Assembly: GCF_014656295.1 (NCBI RefSeq)
Contig: NZ_BNCD01000026.1
Coordinates: 1-64,000 of the forward strand
DNA length: 64,000 nucleotides
Reading direction: 5' to 3'
Source of the DNA: Streptomyces sulfonofaciens
GTDB taxonomy: Bacteria; Actinomycetota; Actinomycetes; Streptomycetales; Streptomycetaceae
Numbering within the stretch: the stretch's first letter is position 1; every line of letters begins with the position of its first letter. The position numbers and the translations under genes are program-made. The notes under the pieces are model-generated. The model was not told where the DNA came from. It worked only from the letters and a program-made list of their open reading frames with translations, and ran no database searches. This document shows, piece after piece, positions 1 through 8,014 of this stretch.

Positions 1-543
1 GAGCGCCTTGCGCACCGAGCCGACCAGCGTCGCGGCCCGGCTCTCGTGGTCCGCCCGGGAACAGGCGAGCATCACATAGTTGGGCTGCCGGACGTGGTAC
101 GCCATCTCCGTGTGGAACTCCAGCAGCGTCTCCGAGGTCTCCGACGACAGGAAGTGCGCCCCGGGGGAGGGGTACACGTCGTGGTAGACCGTGCCGGCGC
201 GCAGCTCCCGGTAGCCGGTGTGCAGCCCGAGGCGACGGCCGACGACGGCGAGTGCCGCCTCCATGTTCAGCAGCTCACGTTCCACCGGGGCCGGTGTGCT
301 CTCCGGCGTGCGGGGCAGGGCGTCGTCCGCCTCGACGGGGAGGTTGCGCAGCAACAGGTAACCGTCGGTGTTGCCGGCGGAGCCGAACTCGTCGAGCACC
401 GTCGCCAACCGCGCCGGCAGGGCGTCCGCGGCCGAGCGGGCGGCGTCGAAGAAGGCGTGCAGATCGCCGCGCGGGACCCGCGGCAGCCGGGCGAAGAGCC
501 GTTGCAGTTGAGGGGAGAACTCCGAGCAGTCCAGGGCAGTCAT
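1..543 (-). CDS. cas: Clavaminate synthase (Fe(II)/2-oxoglutarate oxygenase), 3' end off window
   Basis: The 181 visible codons match the N-terminal part of clavaminate synthase, a cytoplasmic non-heme iron oxygenase. It catalyses hydroxylation, oxazolidine ring closure and desaturation on the way to clavaminic acid. Seen directly: the family phrases LHTGYRELR, GTVYHDVYPSPGAH and LLEFHTEMAYH, the last holding the His-x-Glu iron ligands; the distal iron His and the 2-oxoglutarate Arg would lie beyond the left edge. The ATG overlaps the pah stop as ATGA, so the two genes are probably translationally coupled. The related arginine 3-hydroxylases (VioC type) share the fold, but the position directly after pah favours clavaminate synthase. 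Because the gene is cut, an intact reading frame cannot be confirmed. Confidence 0.93.
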   Translation of the reverse strand, partial: MTALDCSEFSPQLQRLFARLPRVPRGDLHAFFDAARSAADALPARLATVLDEFGSAGNTDGYLLLRNLPVEADDALPRTPESTPAPVERELLNMEAALAVVGRRLGLHTGYRELRAGTVYHDVYPSPGAHFLSSETSETLLEFHTEMAYHVRQPNYVMLACSRADHESRAATLVGSVRKAL

Positions 544-1490
544 GCGCTTTCCCTTTCTCGAACCGTGCTGAGGGCGTACTGGTGGAGGAGTTCGGCCCCG
601 ATCTCGGTGGCCAGGACGGAGGTGATCCCCCCGTGGTCGTAGAGCGGCGAGACCTCCATCACGTCGAATCCCACCGGCTTGAGATCACCGACGTGCCGCA
701 GGAGCGACAGGACCTCCCGTGAGCTCGGCCCGCCGGGGGCCGGGGTGCCGGTGCCCGGTGCGAACGCGGGGTCGACGACGTCGATGTCCACCGAGACGTA
801 GACCGGTGCGTCGCCGATGCACTCCCGTGCCAGGCGCGCGGTGCCGGCCGGGCCCGCTTCGGCGAACTCGTCGGAGGTGATGATCCGCACCCCGTGGCCC
901 CGGGCGTAGTCGAGCGAGTCGGGCCGGGGGTTGTGCCCGCGGATGCCTATCTGGACCATCCGGCGCGGATCGACGAGCTTCTCCTCGATGGCGTGCCGGA
1001 ACGGCGTGCCGTGGTGGTACTCGCCGCCGTAGAAGGCGGGGTTGGTGTCCGAGTGGGCGTCCAGGTGCAGGACGGCCACCGGACCGTGGCGGTGGGCGAC
1101 GGCGCGCAGGGCGGCGAGTGTCAGCGAGTGGTCGCCGCCGAGCATGAGGAAGGCGCCGTTGCCGTCGAGCAGGCCGCTCAGACGCCGCTCCGCGGTCTCC
1201 ATCGCGATGTGCATGTTGAACGGTGTCAGGTCGATGTCCCCGGCGTCGGCGCAGGAGATCAGGTCGAAGGTCCCCGGCCCGCGGTCGATGCCCATACCGT
1301 GGATGAGCCCCGACTCGCCCCGGATCGCGCGGGGGCCGAACCGGGCACCCGGCCGGTAGCTCGTGCCCCCGTCGTACGGCGCGCCGATGACCACCGCGTC
1401 GTAGCCCTGGGGCGACGGCACGTGGGGCAGGCGCATGAAAGTGGGGATCTGCGCGTAGCGGGGTGAGACGTCGGTGTCGATGCGCTTCAC
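540..1490 (-). CDS. pah: Proclavaminate amidinohydrolase
   Basis: A 316-residue ureohydrolase of the arginase/agmatinase fold. In clavam pathways this enzyme removes the guanidino group of guanidinoproclavaminate as urea, giving proclavaminate. The binuclear Mn-binding motifs are visible: GGDHSL, then DAHSD, and later SVDIDVVDPAFAPGTGTP. The N-terminal IGAPYDGGTSYRPGARFGP stretch is typical of the family. The start is GTG; the stop overlaps the cas start by four bases and a 73-nt gap separates it from bls. Agmatinase would be the alternative from sequence alone, but the bls-pah-cas order makes the clavam role much more likely. Confidence 0.92.
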   Translation of the reverse strand: MKRIDTDVSPRYAQIPTFMRLPHVPSPQGYDAVVIGAPYDGGTSYRPGARFGPRAIRGESGLIHGMGIDRGPGTFDLISCADAGDIDLTPFNMHIAMETAERRLSGLLDGNGAFLMLGGDHSLTLAALRAVAHRHGPVAVLHLDAHSDTNPAFYGGEYHHGTPFRHAIEEKLVDPRRMVQIGIRGHNPRPDSLDYARGHGVRIITSDEFAEAGPAGTARLARECIGDAPVYVSVDIDVVDPAFAPGTGTPAPGGPSSREVLSLLRHVGDLKPVGFDVMEVSPLYDHGGITSVLATEIGAELLHQYALSTVRERESA

Positions 1491-1563
1491 GACTCAGCCG
1501 TTCCTCTCGATCGGGCTTGCACGTCGGCCTCTCTCGCGGGTCCGGGTGGTCCGTCCGCTCCGG

Positions 1564-3090
1564 TCACCGGACGACCTTCGAGCACAGGCGCTCCGTGACC
1601 CGCTCGAGCACCGTCGTCGTCTCCACCTCGTCCGGATCGCGGCCGCCGACGACGACCAGGTCGAACAGCTCCCGGACGTAGAGCTTCTTGGTCTCGCGCA
1701 GGTGCTCGTGCGGCAGTCCGGCGTCGACCAGGTGTTCGCTGAAGGCCGAGGAGACCCCCGATCCCTCGTGGACGCCGAGCTTGGGCCGCAGGACCGTCTG
1801 CCGCGGGAGGAGGTCGGCCAGCGCCTCTCGCAGCACCCACTTGTCCCGCCCGTACCGGCTCTTCAGGCCGGCCTCAAGCGAGACCAGGACATCCAGCACG
1901 GCACGGTCCCAGTACGGGTGCGTCGTCCAGTGGCCGGCCACCGTGGACAGGACCGGCGTCAACTCGTTCAGGCCGTCGAAGCCGTCCATGTCGCTCACGA
2001 TGGCGTCGTCCAGGGGGGCCAGCCGGCCCTCGCGGTGCATGCCGCCCAGTGGTATGTCCGCCCCGTAGCCGGTCAGGATGCGCCGGTTCCCGCCGCCGAT
2101 CCGCAGGTAGAGCGCCGTCAGGGGCAGCAGGTACTCGACGATGGCCGGATCCAGCGTCTCGGCCGCCCACACCGCATGGGGCAGCGAGCGCAGCAACTCG
2201 TCCGTGGGGATGGTGATCTCGCTGTGGTGGGATCCGATGTGCTCGGCGACGGTGCGGGCCTGCGCGAACTCGTCGGCGTCCTCGGTGCCCATCGACACGG
2301 TGTCGATCCTGTCGTCGAGCCTGCCGGCCGCGAGGGCGGCGACACCGGACGAGTCGATGCCGCCGGACAGCACCACCATGGGCGTGGCCGTACCCAGCCG
2401 CGCGTGCACGGCACCTTCGAGGCTGCGCCGCACGAGGCCCACGGCCTCGTCCTCGGGCAGTACGAGGCGCGAGCGGGGAGGGGCCCACGTGTGGTCGGCG
2501 GTGCAGGCACCGCTGCCGAGGTCGACGTCCAGGACCAGGCCGGCCCTGAGCTGGTACGTGCCGGGCAGGCCCCGGACGGGGCGCGTCCCGGCGAGGGGTC
2601 GCCCCGGCACCGCGGTGCGCAACGTCTTGACCTCCGTGGCGGCCAGCAGCCGACCGGGCGCGACGTTCGCGTAGAGCGGCACCGTCCCCGCGTGGTCGGT
2701 GGCGAGCACCACGCGCCCGCCCTCGACCAGCAGCGCGGCGAAGCGTCCGTTCAGCAGCCGGAACGCATGGCGGTCGTAGCGGGCGAAGAGGGCCAGCACC
2801 AGGGCCGCGTCGTCCGCCGAAGCGGCCCCGTCGGGCAGCAGGGAGAGCAACTCGCCGCGGTTGTAGAGCTCTCCGGCCAGCAGCACCGCCCGGCCCCCGG
2901 CGTGTGCGTGGGCACCGTCGGGCGCTCCGCTGTGCAGCAGGTGCGCCACCAGATGGGAGCCGGGAAAGCCGTCCCGCACCTCGGCCGCCTCGCCGCGTGC
3001 GGCGAAGGCTCTCCTGGGGAGCCCGGCGCCCGAGTCCTCCCGGACCGAGGCCAGGAAGCCGATCGCCGCGGGAAGAGTCTGCGCGGCCAT
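1564..3090 (-). CDS. bls: Beta-lactam synthetase (asparagine synthetase B-like)
   Basis: A 508-residue enzyme that, in clavam pathways, closes the beta-lactam ring of carboxyethyl-arginine with ATP to form deoxyguanidinoproclavaminate. An N-terminal Ntn-like domain lacks the Cys2 nucleophile of glutamine-dependent asparagine synthetase (it begins M-A-A). The C-terminal half has the PP-loop SGGIDSSGVAA, a GYGAD loop, and the late KLGVHEGSGVS segment expected to hold the catalytic Lys. The length is close to the roughly 510 residues known for the family. The ATG shares its A with the ceaS stop (TGATG), indicating coupling. A plain asparagine synthetase is excluded by the missing Cys2 and by the neighbours. 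Confidence 0.93.
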   Translation of the reverse strand: MAAQTLPAAIGFLASVREDSGAGLPRRAFAARGEAAEVRDGFPGSHLVAHLLHSGAPDGAHAHAGGRAVLLAGELYNRGELLSLLPDGAASADDAALVLALFARYDRHAFRLLNGRFAALLVEGGRVVLATDHAGTVPLYANVAPGRLLAATEVKTLRTAVPGRPLAGTRPVRGLPGTYQLRAGLVLDVDLGSGACTADHTWAPPRSRLVLPEDEAVGLVRRSLEGAVHARLGTATPMVVLSGGIDSSGVAALAAGRLDDRIDTVSMGTEDADEFAQARTVAEHIGSHHSEITIPTDELLRSLPHAVWAAETLDPAIVEYLLPLTALYLRIGGGNRRILTGYGADIPLGGMHREGRLAPLDDAIVSDMDGFDGLNELTPVLSTVAGHWTTHPYWDRAVLDVLVSLEAGLKSRYGRDKWVLREALADLLPRQTVLRPKLGVHEGSGVSSAFSEHLVDAGLPHEHLRETKKLYVRELFDLVVVGGRDPDEVETTTVLERVTERLCSKVVR

Positions 3091-4805
3091 CAGATGCTCA
3101 GGGCTCCGAACCCACCGGGCTGGAAGTCGTAGGCCACCGGCACCTCGATGAGGAAGGGGCGGCCCAACCCGGCGCCCTTGCGCAGCGCGGACAGCAGCTC
3201 CTGCCGGCTGCCCGCCCTGGTCGACTCCACCCCGTTGGCCAGAGCGAGTTTGGTGAAGTCGACACTGTTGAACTTGATGGCCGGGTCGTGCGAGCGCTCG
3301 TGGCCCATGTACTGGTAGAGCTCGATCAGACCGTTGGTGTCGTTGTTGACGACGACCATGACGATGGGCAGGTTGAGCCGGGCGATCGTCTCCAGGTCGG
3401 CGCTGTTGGAGTGGAAGCCGCCGTCCCCGGCGATGAGGAAGGTGGGTTGTCCGGGCCGCGCGAGCTGGGCGCCGATCGCCGCGGGCAGCCCGTAGCCGAA
3501 GCTCGAACAGCCGGCCGAGGTGAGGAATCCGAACGGCTGGTTCGCCCGGGCGAACAGCACGCCGTAGTGCCGGAAGAAACCGATGTCGGAGACGATGGTC
3601 CCGCCGTCCCCCTCGGCGCTCTCCGCCATCACGGTGTTCATGCAGTCGATGACCTGCTGGACCCGCATGCCGTCGGAGTACTCCTCGGTGTCCGAGAGGA
3701 AGGCGGCGATGCGCTCCCGGAGCGGGGCGATGTCGTGCGGCTGCTTGGGCGTGACCTCGGCGGTGGCGGTTTCGAGGTACGTCAGGAACGCTTGGACGTC
3801 GGTCACGACATCGATGTCCGGGCGGTAGACCCGCGGCACGGGATTGGGCGTGGGCGCCACCCGGACCGTCGTCTTGTCCACGCCGTGCCGCCACATCGAC
3901 GGCCGCAGGTCCTCCGCGTAGTCGTAGCCCAGCGTGAGGACGAGATCGGCCCGGCCGAACAGGGTGTCCAGCGCCGGATAGGAGAGGATGCCGTCCATGT
4001 AGCCCGTCACGGCGCCGTAGTTGAGCTCGTGGTCCTGCGGCAGGACGCCCTTGGCGATGTACGTGGTGATCACCGGCAGCCGCAGCCGCTCGGCCAGCGC
4101 ACGGATGGCGGGCACGGCGCCCGACCGGATCGCGGAGGCGCCGACCACGAGCACCGGATGCTCGGCCACGGCGATGAGTTCTCCCGCACGCCGCGCCGCC
4201 TCCTGCCACCCCTCGGAGGTCGCGGTGAAGGGCTTGGCCGGGGTCGTGGCCTCGGCGCGCTCCCCCTCCGTGCCGGTCTCGCTGCCCAGCAGGTCAACCG
4301 GCAACGAGAGGAAGCTCGGACCGACCGGCTCGGTCATCGCCGCCAGCACGGCCGAGTCGACCAGGTCGTCGATGTCATCGGGGCGCTGGAGTTCGGCGGC
4401 GTACTTCGTCATGGGCCGCATGATCGACACGGAGTCCAGGCACTGGTGCGTGTCGTTGGGGAAGATGTCGTAGGACTCGGACTGCGCGGCCAGTGCGATG
4501 ACGGGGGAGCGGTCGAGCGCCGAGGTGGCCACCCCGGTCGACAGGTTGGTCATGCCCGGGCCGAGCGTGGCCCAGCACGCCTGCGGCTGCCCGGTGATGC
4601 GCGCCAGCACATCGGCGGCGACCCCCGCCGTGAACTCGTGCCGGGTCAGGACGAAATCGATCCCGTCCACCTCGTCGAAGAGGATCGCCGACGCCTCACG
4701 GCCGACCACTCCGAACACCGTCCGCACTCCGTGGTCACGCAGCCGCCGGAGGAGGGCGTGGGCCGTCGAGGTCTTGGAACGTGACACGGTGGAGATACGT
4801 GACAT
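3090..4805 (-). CDS. ceaS: Carboxyethylarginine synthase (ThDP enzyme)
   Basis: A 571-residue thiamine-diphosphate enzyme of the acetolactate synthase fold. In the clavam pathway it condenses glyceraldehyde-3-phosphate with L-arginine to N2-(2-carboxyethyl)arginine, the first committed step. Visible features are the N-terminal Pyr domain with the activating Glu in LTRHEFTAG, and the C-terminal PP domain with the ThDP/Mg motif starting at GDGGFHSNSADLET and ending with the VVNND region. ATG at 4805 was chosen because GGAG lies just upstream and the resulting length is near the known family size. An acetolactate synthase would be possible in isolation, but the fused bls-pah-cas order settles it. 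Confidence 0.93.
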   Translation of the reverse strand: MSRISTVSRSKTSTAHALLRRLRDHGVRTVFGVVGREASAILFDEVDGIDFVLTRHEFTAGVAADVLARITGQPQACWATLGPGMTNLSTGVATSALDRSPVIALAAQSESYDIFPNDTHQCLDSVSIMRPMTKYAAELQRPDDIDDLVDSAVLAAMTEPVGPSFLSLPVDLLGSETGTEGERAEATTPAKPFTATSEGWQEAARRAGELIAVAEHPVLVVGASAIRSGAVPAIRALAERLRLPVITTYIAKGVLPQDHELNYGAVTGYMDGILSYPALDTLFGRADLVLTLGYDYAEDLRPSMWRHGVDKTTVRVAPTPNPVPRVYRPDIDVVTDVQAFLTYLETATAEVTPKQPHDIAPLRERIAAFLSDTEEYSDGMRVQQVIDCMNTVMAESAEGDGGTIVSDIGFFRHYGVLFARANQPFGFLTSAGCSSFGYGLPAAIGAQLARPGQPTFLIAGDGGFHSNSADLETIARLNLPIVMVVVNNDTNGLIELYQYMGHERSHDPAIKFNSVDFTKLALANGVESTRAGSRQELLSALRKGAGLGRPFLIEVPVAYDFQPGGFGALSI

Positions 4806-4876
4806 GGGGGAACTCCTTCGCATACGGGTTCGTGTCTTGGGGGGAGGAACGCGCCGTGCTTGAAGTTGCGGTGCGA

Positions 4877-4916
4877 GCGTCGTGCCACCGGTGGGGGCGA
4901 GCCGGTGGCACGACGC
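4877..4916 (-). terminator. 15-bp perfect hairpin in the ceaS leader
   Basis: Arms 4877-4891 and 4902-4916 are perfectly complementary with a 10-nt loop. No T-run follows. It could terminate P450 transcripts. It also lies downstream of the putative SARP repeats, so it may sit in the 5' leader of ceaS mRNA. Confidence 0.6.
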
Positions 4917-4943
4917 CGCGTGATTCGAGCCTCCAACCGACAA

Positions 4944-4972
4944 CTTGCAGATTCATGGGCGAACCCCTTGCC
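4944..4972 (-). promoter_or_regulatory. Putative SARP box upstream of ceaS
   Basis: On the minus strand GGCAAG (4972-4967) and TGCAAG (4949-4944) are 23 nt apart. That is the same outer spacing as the triplet repeats before the aminotransferase and glycosyltransferase genes. The middle repeat is degenerate here. Assignment to the SARP at 9667-11796 is inferred. Confidence 0.45.
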
Positions 4973-5108
4973 GCTTCTACAAGGGGTCGTCCCCCGCCCT
5001 GCCGGCTCGCGCCGGCGCCACGCCCCGGGTGATCGCTCCTGGCGAGGCGGTCGGCGGGCGTCGGGCGCGGGCGCCGCCGTCGGCGGGCGGCGCGGCTTGC
5101 GGGAAGAA

Positions 5109-6308
5109 CTACCAGGTGACCGGCAGCGACCACGGCCCTTGCAGCAGCCGGTCGTGCTTGAAGGTCACGTCCTCGGGCCGGACCGCCAGCCGCAGGCCGG
5201 GCAGGCGGTCCAGCAACGAGCCGAGTGCCACCTCCAGCTCCATCCGCGCCAACTGGGCCCCGGTGCAGTAGTGCACGCCGAAGCCGAAGGCGATGTGCGG
5301 GTTCGGGTCGCGTGTCATGTCGAACGTGTCCGGGTCGTCGAACACCGTGCGGTCCCGGTTGCCGGAGGCGATCCGCACGAACACGGCCTCCCCCGCGCGC
5401 ACCACGCCACCCGCCAGCTCCACGTCCTCCGTGGCGATGCGCGCGACGCCGGCCGTGGTGCCCATCGGGGTGATCCGGAGCAGTTCGTCCAGCGCCCCCG
5501 GCAGCAGACTGCGGTCCTCGCGCAGCAGGGAGAGCGCCTCGGGCTGGGTCAGGAGGGTGTAGACGAAGTTGCCGATCTGGTTGACGGTGGTGTCGCTGCC
5601 CGCGATGAGCAGGGTCACACCAAAGATGATCAACTCTTCCTCGGAGAGGCGGTCCTGGTCGTCCCGCGCCGCCACCAGCGCGCCGAGGATGTCGTCCGTC
5701 GGCTGCGCGCGCCGCTGGGCGACCATGCCGGCCAGGTACGCGTCGAGTTCGCGACGGGCAAGCTCGACCTCGTCCGGGGTGAGGGAACCGATCGTCCTGA
5801 TGGCGTCCACCCAGTGGTTGAACCGGTCCCGGTCCTCAAGGGGCACCCCGAGCAGGGCGGAGAACACGGTGACCGGCAACGGCATGGAGAACGCCTGGAC
5901 GAGGTCGACCGGGGGCCCCTGCTCCACCATCCGGTCGATCAGCTCGGTGGCGATCTCCTGCGTCCGGCCGCGGAGCCGCTCGACGCGTTCCGCGGTGAAC
6001 GCCTTGCTCACCAGGTTTCGCAGACGGGTGTGTTCCGGCGGGTCGGCGGTGACGATCGAGCGGGCCGTGGGGATGGTCGGCAGGACCCGGGGCACGTCCT
6101 TGCCGAGGGTGGCGGCCCGGCTGAACCGGTGGTCGGCGAGCACACGCTTGATGTCCTCATAGCGCGTGACCAGCCACGCCTCACCTCCGTAGGGCATCCG
6201 CACCCTCGCCAGCGGGGTGCGCTCGCGGAGTTCGGCGTAAAGCGGGTTCATGTCGAGAGAGCCCGGATGCTCGAAGGGGTAGGCCGGCGGCGTCTGATCC
6301 GTGGTCAT
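5109..6308 (-). CDS. Cytochrome P450
   Basis: A 399-residue soluble bacterial class I P450. Seen: the I-helix oxygen-binding motif AGSDTT, the K-helix E-x-x-R region (ELLR), and the heme loop FGFGVHYCTGAQLAR with Cys348 as thiolate ligand. The ATG at 6308 gives the expected length and begins M-T-T-D-Q-T. A P450 is also found in the clavulanic acid cluster and is needed there for late steps, so a role in side-chain processing of a clavaminate-derived intermediate is plausible. No ferredoxin gene is visible in the window, so its redox partner must be encoded elsewhere. The subfamily was not determined. Confidence 0.9.
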   Translation of the reverse strand: MTTDQTPPAYPFEHPGSLDMNPLYAELRERTPLARVRMPYGGEAWLVTRYEDIKRVLADHRFSRAATLGKDVPRVLPTIPTARSIVTADPPEHTRLRNLVSKAFTAERVERLRGRTQEIATELIDRMVEQGPPVDLVQAFSMPLPVTVFSALLGVPLEDRDRFNHWVDAIRTIGSLTPDEVELARRELDAYLAGMVAQRRAQPTDDILGALVAARDDQDRLSEEELIIFGVTLLIAGSDTTVNQIGNFVYTLLTQPEALSLLREDRSLLPGALDELLRITPMGTTAGVARIATEDVELAGGVVRAGEAVFVRIASGNRDRTVFDDPDTFDMTRDPNPHIAFGFGVHYCTGAQLARMELEVALGSLLDRLPGLRLAVRPEDVTFKHDRLLQGPWSLPVTW

Positions 6309-6331
6309 GCCACGGAGCGTCGTCCGCTCCC

Positions 6332-6361
6332 CTTGGCGCGCATTGGACGACCGGCTTGGAA
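6332..6361 (-). promoter_or_regulatory. Possible weak SARP-like repeats upstream of the P450
   Basis: Minus-strand CCAAG, CCAAT and CCAAG cores occur 13 and 10 nt apart, 24-51 nt upstream of the ATG. The outer distance is 23 nt, as in the stronger sites, but the inner spacing deviates from 12/11 and the cores differ. Weak evidence. Confidence 0.25.
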
Positions 6362-6486
6362 CCGTCCGCCTCGGCATGGACGGGGCGGGCGGGAAGCCGG
6401 CCGCCCACAAGGAGTGTCAGCGCGCCCGCTTCCCGCTCCCCGTCCGCCCCCGCCGGCAACGGGTCCCCGGCGGGGCGGTTGCGCCG

Positions 6487-7746
6487 TCACTGCCGCTGGT
6501 ACTCGATCCAGACCGACCGGGCGAGTTCGTCGTGGAACGCCGCGGCCCTGGCGTCGGAGTCGTGCCGCGACATCACCAGCACGGGATGCGCGGTGAGGGG
6601 AGCGGGATAGGGCCGGACCTCCTGGCCCGGACACATGAGCTGGAGCACCCGGTCCACCTCCGGGTTCCCGTCGAGCCCGTCGAGGCCGTGGAAGCGTTCT
6701 ATGCGCCCGCCCGCGCCCACCGGAACCAGGTAAGCGGCGGCATGTCCGACGACCGCCGGTGGCTCGTCCCAGCACAGGGGCCGCCGGCCCGCGCAGATGC
6801 GCAGCGCCTCGGCGGCGAAGTCGATGCCCGAGCTGGCCTGCACCAGGTGGTGCAGGAAGCCGCCCCCGCCTATGCGAGCCCCCATCTCCAGGACGAACGG
6901 TCCGGTACCGCGGCACAGCCGCAGCTCCGTGTGCGTCGCGCCGGTGGTGACGCCGAACGCGGCATGGGCGGCGACCACCTGCCGCTCGACGTCCGCCAGC
7001 ACGTCCGGGGGCAGCGGTGCGGGAGATCGGAAGCGCACCTCCTCGAAGTACGGCCCCGGCATCTCGCCCTTGTAGTTGATCGCGCACACCCGGACCTCGC
7101 CCTGGTGGACCAGTGACTCGACGGAGATCTCCGGACCGTCCAGGTACTCCTCCACGATCACGGTGTGGCCGTCGCCGCCGTAGCCCAGTTCGCCGCCGGA
7201 CAGCTTCCAGACCTGATGGACGGTGGCCTCCAGGTCGTCGGCGTCGTCGACGCGCACCACACCGAAGCTGGAGTAGCCGGTGGCGGGCTTGACGACCAGG
7301 GGTGTGCGCAGGCCGCGCGCACGCTGCCACTCCTCGGGAGCGCCCAGCGCGACGAAGCCCGGGACGGGCAACCCGGCGTCCCGCAGCCGCTCGCGCATCA
7401 GCGACTTGTCCCGCACCACCAGTGCCGTCTCCTCGTCGAGCCCCACCAGACCGAGGGACCGCGCCACGCGGGCCACCAGGGGCACCGCCAGCTCGCTGCA
7501 CGCCATGATCCCCTCGAACCCCTCGCGGGCGTGCAGGTCCTCAAGCGCCCGCACGGCGCCGGCCATGTCGGCTTCGGTGTCGAGGAACAGGCAGGACACG
7601 ACCGGGTCGGGCAGGTCGGCCGGGTCCAGGTCCAAGGCCTTCCAGGGCAGCAGCACCAGATCGAACCCGGCACGGGCCGCGCCTTCGAACACCCATGGCA
7701 TGTAGTCGCGCTGGTGGACGAGTACGATCCTCGGTCGGTGTGACAT
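6487..7746 (-). CDS. ATP-grasp carboxylate-amine ligase
   Basis: A 419-residue ATP-grasp protein. The N-terminal domain begins IVLVHQRDYMPWVFEGAA. The central grasp has TPLVVKPATGYSSFGVV (nucleotide-binding Lys and flexible loop) and VIVEEYLDGPEISVESLV. The Mg-binding end is FVLEMGARIGGGG. Such enzymes join a carboxylate to an amine via an acyl-phosphate. The clavulanic acid cluster also contains an ATP-grasp enzyme that makes N-glycyl-clavaminate, so an aminoacyl or amide transfer onto a clavam intermediate is a reasonable guess, not shown. GGAG precedes the ATG. It is transcribed divergently from the aminotransferase across a 268-nt region, and 178 nt separate it from the P450 gene downstream. 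Confidence 0.85.
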   Translation of the reverse strand: MSHRPRIVLVHQRDYMPWVFEGAARAGFDLVLLPWKALDLDPADLPDPVVSCLFLDTEADMAGAVRALEDLHAREGFEGIMACSELAVPLVARVARSLGLVGLDEETALVVRDKSLMRERLRDAGLPVPGFVALGAPEEWQRARGLRTPLVVKPATGYSSFGVVRVDDADDLEATVHQVWKLSGGELGYGGDGHTVIVEEYLDGPEISVESLVHQGEVRVCAINYKGEMPGPYFEEVRFRSPAPLPPDVLADVERQVVAAHAAFGVTTGATHTELRLCRGTGPFVLEMGARIGGGGFLHHLVQASSGIDFAAEALRICAGRRPLCWDEPPAVVGHAAAYLVPVGAGGRIERFHGLDGLDGNPEVDRVLQLMCPGQEVRPYPAPLTAHPVLVMSRHDSDARAAAFHDELARSVWIEYQRQ

Positions 7747-8014
7747 CGGGGCTCCTCGTTGTGTCGGTGTCCACGGTCGGCCCGCAGCACGGCTGGTGCA
7801 AAAGGCAGGCAGGACGACGCTCGTCCCGCGGCCGTGTAGGCCGCTTGACGCCGGGACACCCCCCGCGTCAGTGGGCCGTCAAGCGAACGGCCAGGGGGGA
7901 TCGGGTGGGCGCCCCACCCACCGCCTGCCGGGGCGGCAAGACGGTGGGCAAGTGGACGGCAAGCGCCGAACGGGAACCTCTGCCTGTCGATCGGGACCAC
8001 CCAGCCGAGGAGAC
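7747..8014. promoter_or_regulatory. Divergent promoter region of the ligase and aminotransferase genes
   Basis: A 268-nt intergenic region. It contains cgcttgacg (7842-7850) and its complement cgtcaagcg (7877-7885) as a widely spaced inverted repeat, followed rightward by the triplet GGCAAG repeats. The two CGTCAAG cores face both genes, so one activator could serve both directions. Confidence 0.5.
7935..7963 (+). promoter_or_regulatory. Putative SARP box upstream of the aminotransferase
   Basis: Three GGCAAG repeats start at 7935, 7947 and 7958, with 12- and 11-nt spacing. This fits the direct-repeat architecture of SARP operators, which recur at about one helical turn. A GAACCT hexamer at 7974-7979 could serve as the -10 element. 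The same 12/11 register recurs at 12087. Confidence 0.6.

Larger units (their letters stand above)
4806..5108 (-). promoter_or_regulatory. ceaS promoter and leader region
   Basis: A 303-nt gap between the P450 stop and the ceaS start, both leftward. In the direction of transcription it holds an 8-bp inverted repeat (accccttg/caaggggt, 4963-4970 and 4980-4987), two CAAG repeats at a 23-nt distance, and then a 15-bp hairpin. The layout suggests a separate ceaS promoter rather than simple read-through from the P450 gene. That is inference from spacing and repeats only. Confidence 0.5.

Noticed and set aside
1564..4209. An 881-codon open frame spanning bls and part of ceaS on the minus strand
   Set aside because: Only its last 508 codons (bls) look like protein; the rest is Arg/Ala-rich out-of-frame sequence over ceaS. 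The start at 3090 overlaps the ceaS stop as expected.
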